Source: Mikania micrantha
Taxonomy: Eukaryota; Streptophyta; Magnoliopsida; Asterales; Asteraceae
Length of the DNA: 64,000 bases
Assembly: GCA_009363875.1 (NCBI GenBank)
Contig: CM018683.1
Span: forward strand, 41,686,804 to 41,750,803
Direction of reading: 5' to 3'
Part shown: one piece after another, positions 47,153 through 59,100 of the stretch
Numbering within the stretch: the stretch's first letter is position 1
Layout of the letters: each line of letters starts with the position of its first letter
Made by a program: the position numbers and the translations under genes
The notes under the pieces: generated by a model
Database searches by the model: none
Told to the model about the DNA's origin: nothing
What the model saw: the letters and a program-made list of their open reading frames with translations, nothing else

Positions 47153-50100
47153 TTATGGTTTTGGATTCAAAACAGGAGGTTGTTGATGTGCAAGATAAGG
47201 AACATCTACCACTATCCCAAATATATCGTCTCCAATGATAACTGTGTCCCCTTTTGCAGCGGCTTTCTTCTTGATATAACCTAAACCAAAATGGTCATTT
47301 CCCCCTTTCCCTGCCGTGTAACTCGTCAACTTTCCTATCTGCAAAAATGTTGCGGTAGTTTATGATAGTTAAAGGTGTTCATGGTTTGCTTGGCGGTTTT
47401 GACCAAAACTCTGGCCTGAACTGCTAACTAAAGTTTCAGAAAAGGTAAACCAAACCAGCCGGTTTGGCTTTGGCAAGACCGGCCAAAACATTTAGTTTGG
47501 CGGTTTGAACAAGTTTTGAAAAATCAAAATCGTAAGTTTGTAACAACATTATAAAACCGATAAAGATGGTTCATGGATAATATACATATGTATGGTGGTG
47601 GTTGTTGCTATATGGTATTCTACATCTAAAACACAATTTTGGACATTGTATAGACTGAAAAAAAATGATTAAAATTATTTTTAAAAAATGAACTTAGATT
47701 AAATAAATTTACATGAGATGCTTTTGTAAAAAAGTTTATATTTCCGTGAATGTGCTTGTTTTCATTCATGATAACAACAGGTCAAATTTATGGATATTTC
47801 ATTAGTTCTAATATATTTGAACGCAGAACTACTTACCATGTCTAAAATGTAAACTAGGGGTGATCATAAACAGTTGAAACCTACCAAAAGGCCAAACCAT
47901 AACAAATTGGCATGTTTGAGCTTTATATGGTTCGATTCATGGTTTGAATTTGGAAGTGACGGTGTAACCGAACCGTCCATTTCCCTTTATTTGTTGTAAA
48001 CCTATACAGAAGGTTTTCATGAATTTTAACACTTTTGAGATGACTTGCAAATCATTTGACCCTTCCCTTTTTTTGTTAATCCTTCAACTTAACCCATTAA
48101 CCAGTTAGAGACAAAACATAACCCAAAGTAGCAAAAATGATTGAATGAAAGCTAATACCTTCTTTCCATCAACTGTAATTGGACTGCCAGGTTCCACTGG
48201 GGATGAAAGTTGAATGCCCCACAACTTCTGCTTGATGCCATCATATGTGATTAATCTGGCAATCGTTTCTTGTCCTTTATAACAGCCTGATGAATGTTTT
48301 GTTAAATTTAACTGCTTAAAACATCTGTAAGCCTGGAAAACACCAGAATGACAGAAGCACCTTTGTTCAAAGAAATTGCATTCCATAGACCAGCCTCTAG
48401 AACATTAAACTCATCTGTAAGCTCACTACCAGGTGCTGGCCTACCTGTGGAATGTATATATATAAAAGTTGAAACTAACATAAAAACTGATGGAGGATGG
48501 TAGAACTATGGTTATGTGGAAACTAATCAATTTTAAACTTTTTATTATAATTATTTAGTGGCTTTTTTGTCATTTTGTGAGCGTTTATTTTTCTTTTAAC
48601 ATTCGGATTTCTTGACGATCGCTTTACGAAAGAGTATGCTTTTAGGTTTTGCGGCGTTTCTTTCTTATTAATGTAATGAATTCAGGATCGTGTTGGTTAC
48701 CGCAGTAATTCGCAGCTGGTAAACTCCTATTTTTATTAGAAAAAACATACTTGCAGAAGTTCCCACACAAACACGCGAAGGAGAAAAACTTAGTTCTCTA
48801 TATGTTTCTACCGCTATAGTTTTACATGTTTTATACATGTGATACTTCTTTTAGTCATAAAAGCTAACAAGTATGAGTTTCCATATCGAGAATTGGACTC
48901 CTTTTGTGAGAGAAAATATTTTATTTTTTAGGTTCTAAATTCTAATACTTATGTGTGTAATTAATAGGCCTTTCTATTATTTGTTTGGAATTTAAATTTC
49001 CTTACTTCTATAATTAATATACAGTTAGGAAAAAGGGAGTAAAGTAAGATCCAAACCTTGGAGAATTCTATATGTTTCCAATGCATTAGAACCCATCGGG
49101 GTTATACCACAACTTAAAAGAGTTTTCCAGATCAATCCTGCAGCTGCTGGTGACATTAACAGTGAGAAACCTACTTCAGATATCACGCTTCCCACTGCCA
49201 CCGTTAATGGATTACCACCAACCTGCATATATTATAAGGTATTCTGAAAATTTCTCATAGAAAATGAAGGATTTAAACCCCAACCCCTCTACAAAGGGAA
49301 ATTGGTTATGAAGGCAATGAACTACCTTTTAAACATAGACATGCATATATTGAGTATCGTTTACAACATTTCAGTTCATCTATTTGTGTTTTGATTGATT
49401 ATAGACTAGATATGAAGATAATTAATTAAATCTGATCATCCTAGTTGACAGACAACATAACTTGTCTAATACACCCCTATAAGCTAAGGATGGGGCGTGA
49501 CATATAGCTTGGACCACAAAGAGAGAAATACAGGAGTTGGCAATTTTGGCTTTAAAAAGTGCGAGGCACTCCCAGGCGTTTAATCCTCAAAAGCCGAGGC
49601 GTGAGGCAAGAGGCAAGGGCCTCACATATGCAAGGGTTGCTCTATGCACAACCAATAAGGTTTATGTATAACACTAGAACCAACATCTGCATCTCTCTCA
49701 TGCTTTCTACATATTGGCCCCTATTTGATGTAAACCATTTATAGTCTCTTCATCTCTTTGCTTGTTTACATACCCCCATCCTGATCCGTGTCAACCAACA
49801 TTGAGCCACATGTGCATGAGGCACTGCCTCAAGATGCTGAGGCGTTTTCTTGCGTGTGCCTCATGCCTCACAAGCTATTTTTAAAACAAAGTTGGCAATG
49901 GCTTTGTAAGGATATCAACAATTTGATCATTAATCAACTTCCACATTCTTTGTTTAGCATGGAAGACAGGGTAACGACGAGCTTGTGGGAGTTGTGAGCC
50001 GTTTTTCCTAGTTGTGGTTATAGGTACAATTAAAACCATGGTGACAATGGGGATTAAAGTCTAACGTATTTTTAAAGCTTTAAAAGACAGATAATGTCGG

Positions 50101-53100
50101 CACATCACCGAACGCGGGTGGTGTTTTATGGTGATATTCTAGACATAGACTTGCCTATTAAATGCGAACTAATGATGTGAGAAGCAAACTATGGCGATGG
50201 CCTAGTCGTTATGAGCAATTATAGTTTAGGAAGGCAAGTTGTTTCTCACTTTCTCCTATTGTTTGGGAAGATAAACCATAAAGGTATTGTATACAAATAC
50301 ATCTTAAACTATAATTAAGGTTAAATACATAGCTAGTCTAATACAAACAATCAGACTCATATTGTTGTTTGGAAGCATAACTTATAATTAAGAACCATTG
50401 ATGTCAATATATGAAAAGAGTAAGTTCAAAAGATATTGCGGATTTACTCTCACAAAATTGATTTACATTGTAATGCTTATGCGAGCCATAAGGTTTTCCA
50501 ATAAGATCACCAAGATTTAGATCCATCATTACCTGTTAGAATGCCAAAGATTGCAATATTAAAATCACTACACCTTTAGAAGATAAAAGAAAGTACAATT
50601 TACATATATTTGAACATGATAATTTAGTTTGAAGTTCATTGAAGCCATACTTGATTACTTTTGGGCCCCACAAGTGCAAACAAGCATGTCTTGTCACTGA
50701 TATCTTGAATTTCCACCTTGTCAGAAAAAAATATATACCTACACAAATCACACATAGTTGAAGTATGCTCATTTTGACAACAGGAAAAAAACAATAAAAT
50801 CCAAGAATTCAGAAACTTTAAAATTCCTTTTAAGCTAGGAATTAGATAGACAAGAAAAACCCAAACCACGGTCAAGCTACAAAGATTACACAATTTGATA
50901 CGTTGGTCGGTCACAGCCCACTAGAGAGCAGCCCAAGCGTATCGACTGCAAGCCCAAGTCAGAAATGGATCAGCCTGATCCAGCAGACGCATTCAAGCAA
51001 AAAGTTGTTTGTTATTTTATCCACATGTTCTATTCCACAGTTTGTTTATTTTGTATTTCTTTTACTTTATTTTATTTTATTATTTAGTTGTCACTTGTTT
51101 AGTTCCAAAAGTGGAGAACGACGTGGGTAGTAGTGTTCCTTTTCACCATATGTACTGGAAACGAATACAATGAGAAGGGACTTTTGAGTTTGAAGAAAAT
51201 TATTTTCTGTTTATAGGGAATATTATTTTCCTTGCTATTCTCATTTTTGGCAGGAGATTAGAAGGTGATCTTGGAAGATTAAGTCAGATTCTTGAAAGTG
51301 TGTCTGTAACGAGAATTTGGGTTAGGTTTCTGCTCAACGAAGCTCACGAGTGGTGTGACTGTAATTCATACAACTTCGTTGCTGATTATCATTCCTTAAT
51401 TCGGGTATACTGTTTCTGTCCAGATCCTGGTTGCCATCACAGTTTCTCTTTTATTTTGTTTTTAGGTAGCAAGAGTTAAGAAGCATCAACATTTCACTCA
51501 TGAGTCATGAACTTAGTGAATGCGTGTTCTGTCCATAGTTAAGCTTAATTCTAAGTTCAATGTCTTTACTTAATTACGATTCACCAAAAAACTACTAGGA
51601 TTCAAGTTAAATACAACTTTCATTGATAGTGTTGGTTGCCAAAGACATTACAACTTATGGCATTAATGTTTAATTTTCACAATAAGACCATCCTTCATAT
51701 TAACACCTTCATATTAACACCACAATCAAAACCACCACCATGAAAATTTAGGAGATTAAAAAATCAACCTACCTACTTGGCCACAATGTTGTAGAAATCG
51801 CTAGTCGCTAGTCGGTCAGTGGGGTGGGGACTAGGGATTAATCGGCCTAATCGGATAGTCCGGCCTAGTCGGCCTTAGGGGACTAGCGATTAATCGGCCT
51901 AGTTGAGGATTTTTACAACCATGCTTGGCCACATAAGGATCACCTTTTTATTGATACAATTGAACAACAAAGAGAAGTGTCAAGGTGAGGTTTATTTTGT
52001 AGTCACAACAAGAAAGGACATATTAGGTAAGAAATTCCTCATCATCTTCATTACTAAGATATATCAAAACCAAAAATGAAGATTTAATCTATTAATGATA
52101 AATGAAACCAATTAAAACAAGAACCATAACAAAAAATCAAAACAAATATTATTCATCGTCTTTGTTGTACCCTACTTAATAATCAAAACAAAAATCATAA
52201 ACAAAAGCAAAATTGATGTGTAAAAAGCTTTGTGTTATATAGTATTAATATTATCAATTTGATATTCGCTTCAAGAACTACTTTAATGACGTTAAAATCA
52301 AAGAAATTTCAGTAGTGAAAACGTAAACTTCAGGCCATAACTTTTACGTTTTTGTGAACAGACATGTATGTTTAAAGGTCACAGAGAAGGATGAATTTTA
52401 CAATTTAATAGCTAAATATGAAATGAAATCCAGATAAAGAAATTCAAAAGAGTATATACGTACTTATTGAGCATTTCGCTGATACTACCACTAGTTGACG
52501 GTGATACAACAAGTGTAACTGCTGTTTTCTGCAAATGAGAAGAGAAACACTTGTAAGCCTTGAGATCTTTTAAATCAACTCATAAACATACTCAATAATA
52601 AGATTACCATGATCCATGCTTGTGCAATATCAATTGTTCGAGCAGTTGGAGTTACAAAGACGGTGACGCATCCCTATAAGATTCAGAATCAACATCAAAT
52701 TCAGTTTGGCAGGATGGGCAGGTTGAAGTTAGTTATACTTAGTGCTGAATATAAAAGGCCAAGTTGGATTGGGTTGGGTTAACCAGCAAATAAATTATGC
52801 TTTTTGAATTTGAACTACCAATTGTTAAAATCATGATTTAAAAAAATTGTTATTTAAATAAACAATTTAGGAGGTGCTACACATTAAAAATAGATCTTTG
52901 GGTCACTTAGAACCCATTTAAAGAATGGTTCCTCCATAAGCTAAAATTCAAAATTAAATCCATTTGAGGTGAACACAACACAAATTTTACCCTATCATAC
53001 GTAAACAGTTTAAATATCAAAGTAGACAGCACAACAAATGATTAACAAACCCATTAAGATAAATACATAAAAGACTTACCCCTCCTTCAGAAAGTGCTTC

Positions 53101-56100
53101 AAAGTTAGCAGTACTTTGATTATGAAGAAATTGAATACGATCTTCTCCACTGACTTCACAACAGTAGGAAATAAAAAATAAAGGGGGGAAAGTAACCAGA
53201 CTAGCTTAGATAACATTTGTTTGGTAGTAGATGAGAATAGAAGGTGGCATATAACAAGCATCACACACTTGTAATTGTTAGAAGAACAACTGGATCAGAT
53301 TGCAGGAATTAAAAATAATACACAGTTTTTTTGTGGTTTAACAGACCATGACTCTTGTTTTTTATTGAAGTGCTGGGAAAAAAACTTATGTAAAATTGTA
53401 AACACATTAGCCCTAACTATCTATTTATACTAGACTTATGCTTAAAAAACAAGGAAACATATACTAACTCTTATTCCTACACTTTAGGAACAGAGATTGC
53501 TTCCAATGAGACTCCCGGCTCATGATGCATGATTAACCGACCAACCCAACGCTTTTAACGTTATTTTCACGAAAATCAAGTAAAATAACCTTAAAACTAG
53601 TGCAATTTTACTTTTGCTCCTCGAGGGTCGGCACAATACACATATATACATTATATGCGTGCACCGCAAACAGGCCCAAATAAAAACTAAATAGACTCCT
53701 ATTTTTCTGGCCTCCTTTTTAATTGACAATTACTCAATAGTAACACATTGATATAGATCAGTAATGTGAAATGCTTTGAGAAATAACTTGGACAACCCAT
53801 TGGGAAAAACAAAGAATCTTCCTCAACCACTTTTCTTATTCCTTCTAAAAGTCTAAAACATATTCTTTCCTTTATAGGAGGTCTTGTAATTTTATTAGAT
53901 CTATATAGCTTAACTGCATCTGTCTTAAGGAAATGAGTGTTTGTGTAACAATGATAATGTTAGTTTGGACAACTCATGTGTTAGTTACAATTGAATAGTT
54001 AGAATGTTAATTGTAATAAGTGCTAAGTAGAAGGGTTAAAAGTGTAATATTGTAATAATTCAGTTAGTTGTTAGTCATTAACGACTATAACTAACTAGTA
54101 TGTGTAAGAATGTGGGTTAGCTATGAAATGAAAAATTCCCTCTTCTCTTTGGATTCTCTTTTTTCTAATTCGTAGCTAACAAATTGGTATCAGAGCTGTC
54201 CGATCCTCGGCAACTCTTGATTCCGATCACCGGAAAATTCGTAATTCATCGTTCTGATCACCATGACAACTCGTAATCAGACATTGGAGCAATGCGTACA
54301 AGAACATGATCAATCTCTGCTTCATTTGGAATCAGCTGCTGGAAAGCATTCATCCGAATTGGAGAACATTCGACTTGTTGCAATTAAGAATGCGGAAAAT
54401 ATGTCAGCACTGAAGTCGCAATTGGAGATTCAGATGAATGAGATACTGAATAGCTTACAGACGATGGGCAATTTGCACACTTCGGCTGATAATTTTCGTA
54501 CAACTTCTATTCATACGACATTTAACGGTAATCAAAATCGTTTTACTAAAATGGATTTTCCTAAGTTCACCGGTGAAAATGTTGAAGGGTGGTTATGTAG
54601 AGTTGAACATTTTTTCGTAATTGATTCGACTTCTGAGAATTTGAAGGTTAGATATGCTATTGTTCATTTAGAAGATATCGCTTTGTTATGGCATCAATCT
54701 TTTGTACAGTCTAGGGGTGGTTCAATTGAAGGTATGTCTTGGGTAGAATATAAGGGTTTTATTACTGCTAGATTTGCGGAAGTTTTGGGTCAGGATGCTA
54801 TGGGTGCATTAGCAAGTTTGAAACAGCAAGGAATTCTTAAAGATTTTTGTAAGCAATTTGATTTAGCATTGACTAAAGTTAATATTTGTGATGAATATGT
54901 TGTCAGTTTGTTTTTGAGGGCTGTTAAGCCTGAGATTGGTTATCCGGTTAGGTTGTTGAGGCCTAAAAATTTACCGGAGGCTTACTTGTTAGCACGAATT
55001 CAAGATGAGTCAATCAATATGATGCAGATTGCTCCTATTCGATCGTTTAAAGCTCCTTATTCATCTTCTGCTACACAAACATTTAGTAAGTTCAATGGAA
55101 GTACTACGGCTACTAATTTGCCATTATTACCTTCTCCTTCTGTGAAGCCTAAATCAATAACTGCTAGAAGGTTATCACATAAGGAAATAGAAGAAAAACG
55201 GGCTAAGGGTGAGTGTTTTGGTTGTTCAGAGAAATACACCCAGGCACATCAATGTAAAAATAAGCAGCTTTTCTCAATTGAGTTGATTGAAGAAGAGGAT
55301 GAATTGGCCCAAGTTGATAATGAGGTATTTCAGCCTATTCAAGAACCTTACATTTCTTTGAATGCTATATTGGGAGTTAATTCTTTTTCCACTATGAGAG
55401 TGAAAGGGTCAATTGGTACGAAACCTTTGCATATTCTTATAGATTCAGGGTCAACTCATAACTTTCTGAATTTGGGTCTTAAAATGAAGTGTCCTCTGAA
55501 ATCAGTAGCAGCAATGCAAATTACTATAGCAGATGGTAATAAAATGTTATGTAATCAGTTGTGTGAAAATTTTCAATGGATTATGCAAGGGAATTGGTTC
55601 ACCACAGATGTTATGTTAATTCCATTGACTAATTATGATATGGTGTTAGGAGTTCAATGGTTACAAACTCTTAATGACATAGTATGGAATTTTAAGGAGT
55701 TGACTATGAAGTTTAAAGTTGGGAAGCATGAATTTGAATTAAAAGGAGTAGGCTCTAAGTCTATGACTTTATGTTCTATTGAGAAAATGAACCAATTATT
55801 GGAAGATCCTTTTCAGTTAGCTGATGCACAACTGTTTAGTTTGCAATCAGTAGATGTTGATTCATTTCAGCATGAAACTGCAGTCACTAACACCATTTTT
55901 ACTAAAGCTTTGAATGCTTTATTACAAAGATATGAGGATGTATTTTTAGAACCAAAATCATTACCACCAAAAAGGGATTGTGATCATAAGATTGTTTTGA
56001 AGGATGAAAATGTATCTATCAATCAATGAGCCTATAGATATCCAGCTGCACAAAAAGATGTTTTAGAAAAATTGACTCAGGAGTTGTTGGATTCTGGAAT

Positions 56101-59100
56101 TGTAAGAAGCAGCAGAAGTGCTTTTGCATCACCGATTGTTCTAGTAAAAAAAGGACGGTTCTTGGCGATTTTGTGTGGATTATAAGCAACTTAATGAAGT
56201 TACTATTAAGGATAGATTCCCTATTCCTTTAATAGAAGAGTTATTGGATGAATTAGGTGGTGCCACTGTGTTTTCAAAATTGGATCTAAGGGCTGGTTAT
56301 CATCAAGTAAGGATGGTTGAACATGATATTCACAAAACTGCATTTAGGACCCATCAAGGATTGTTTGAACTTTGAATTTGTGGTAATGCCTTTTGGTCTC
56401 ACAAATGCTCCTGCCACTTTTCAAGCATTAATGAATGCAACTTTTAAGCCCTTATTGAGAAGGAATACTTTGGTATTTTTTGATGATATTCTAGTATTTA
56501 GTCCTTCTATGCAGCAGCATTTATTGGATTTGGAAGAAGTTTTGGCTCGACTTAGACAGAACACTCTCTTTGCAAAGAGGTCTAAGTGCTCTTTTGCTGG
56601 ATCTAATGTTGAATATTTGGGACATATAATTTCGGGAAAAGGAGTTCAAACTGATCCTAATAAAATCAGTGCAGTGCAGAAATGGCCAGTTCCTAAGAAC
56701 ATTAAGCAGTTGAGAGGTTTTTTAGGATTAGCTAGCTATGATAGACGTTTTATTAAAGGCTTTGGTGTTATAGCCAGACCTTTAACAGAGTTGCTAAAGA
56801 AATCAGCTTTTCAATGGAATCCGGAAGCCCAAAATGCTTTTGATTAGCTTAAACAGGCTTTGAGCTCAGCTCCTGTATTAGCTCTGCCAGATTTTTCAAA
56901 GACCTTTGTCATTGAAACCGATGCTTCTTCAAAAGGATTAGGTGCTGTTCTTATGCAAGAGGGTCATCCATTAGCTTTTATAAGTAAAGCTTTATCCATT
57001 AAACAACAGTCTCTTTCAGTGTATGAGAAAGAATTGTTGGCTATTATGATGGCGGTTAATCAATGGCATCATTATCTCATAAGCAAGAAGTTTCTTATTA
57101 AGACAGATCAAAAGAGTTTGAAGTATCTTCTAACACAGAAGATTACAACACCTTTACAACATACGTGGTTGGCTAAGCTCATGGGGTATACTTATGAAAT
57201 TGATTATAAGAAGGGGGCTGATAACTTGGTAGCTGATGGTCTGTCCAGAATGCAAGGTTTAGCTTTATTTGCTATGGGTATCAGTACTATAGATCCTTTA
57301 TTATTTGCAAGAGTAAAGGATTCTTGGATTAATGATGTGCAATGTCAGGAATTGATAAGGAAATGTCAACAAGGTACTGCACCTTCTCGTATCACTTGGA
57401 ATGGGGAACTTTTGCTGAAGAATAATAAACTATGGGTGGGAAATGATGAACAATTGAAGAAGGATATTTTGCAAATATTTCATTCTTATCCTACAGGAGG
57501 GCATTCGGGGTATGTACCTACTCTCAAGAAAATCAAAGCTATCTTTTATTGGACGGGTTGTTCTAAGCAGCTTTTTAATTTTGTTAAAGAATGTGCTCAA
57601 TGTCAACAAGCAAAGTATGAGCCGGTTGCAAACCCAGGTTTATTACAACCTTTGCCTTTTCCTTCACATGTTTTTACTGACATTTCAATGGATTTTGTAT
57701 CTGGATTACCCAGAGTTAAAGGTAAAGATACAATTTTGGTGGTGATTGACAGATTAACGAAGTATGCTCATTTCATACCCCTAGCTCATCCATATGGTGC
57801 TCCTCAAGTGGCTCAAGTGTTTCTTGATAATGTGTTTAAGTTACACGGATGTCCTCATACAATTGTATCCGATCGAGATCCTATTTTTCTAAGTCAATTT
57901 TGGAAGGAATTTATGAGATTGCAAGGGGTTCAATTAGCTCATTCTACGGCCTACCATCCGCAAACAGATGGTCAGACAGAAGTGCTTAATCGCTGTTTAG
58001 GAACATATTTGCGTTGTATGTGTATGCAAGCACCATTGCAGTGGTTATCTTGGTTAAGTCTGGCGGAATGGTGGTACAATACAACTTTTCATTCAGCCTT
58101 AAAGATTAGTCCTTTTGAAGCTTTATATATGGTTTTCCACCTCCATTACATATTCCATATATTCCACATGACACGACTGTAGAAGTTGTGGAAGTTTTAC
58201 ATCGAGATAGAGAGGCCATGATTGTTCATCTTAAGCACAATTTGCAAGTTGCTCGTAATAGGATGAAACAGTATGCTGATAAGAGGAGTGAAAGAACTTT
58301 TGAAATTGGGGATTGGGTTTATTTGAAATTACAACCGTTTGTTCAGACTTCAATGCGTCGGGTTAAACATTCTAAATTGGGACCCAAATATTTTGGTCCT
58401 TTTCTTATTTTGGCAAAGGTGGGAACGAGAGCTTATAAACTGGATTTACCTGATGATGCTCAAATTCATCCAGTTTTTCATGTATCTTTGCTCAAGAAAG
58501 CTTATGGGGAGCATCAAGCTATTGTACCGCTGCCAACTAATCCTCGTTTTCATTTTCAACCAAGGGCTATCATTGATCAGCGTGTGGTTCGACGAGGAGA
58601 TCGCTTAACTCAGCAAGTGTTGGTTCATTGGGCTAGTATGCCTATAACAGAAGCTACATGGGAATACGAGGATGATTTTGTTCTTCGTTTTCCAGATTTC
58701 AATTCTTGAGGACGAATTATTTTTAGAGGGGGAAGTTTTGTTAGTTACAATTGAATAGTTAGAATGTTAATTGTAATAAGTGCTAAGTAGATGGGGTTAA
58801 AAGTGTAATATTGTAATAATTCAGTTAGTTGTTAGTCATTAAAGACTATAACTAACTAGTATGTGTAAGAATGTGGGTTAGCTATGAAATGAAAAATTCC
58901 CTCTTCTCTTTGGATTCTGTCTTTTCTAATTCGTAGCTAACATCATGGGAACAACAAAGAACTTTACTCAACCACATTTCTTATTCCTTCTACAAGTCTA
59001 AAACTTATTATTTCCTTTGTAGGATGTTTGTATTTTTATTAGATCTCTATAGCTCAAGTGCATTTGTCTGAAGAAAATGAGTGTTTATGAAAGATAATGT

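Larger units (their letters stand above)
53979..58942 (+). mobile_element. Reina-like Ty3/gypsy element, complete ends, TSD TCATG
   Basis: A 4964-bp element with LTRs at 53979-54181 and 58739-58942 and TCATG at 53974-53978 and 58943-58947. Small size, 203/204-bp LTRs and chromodomain-like C-terminus fit the Reina clade of chromoviruses. It lies antisense to the host gene in intron 3. The LTRs differ at a handful of bases and pol is broken, so it is not autonomous. Confidence 0.92.

Noticed and set aside
50880..51480. Possible solo copia LTR in intron 6
   Set aside because: The sequence differs from its surroundings, but no TG...CA pair with a matching target duplication could be found.
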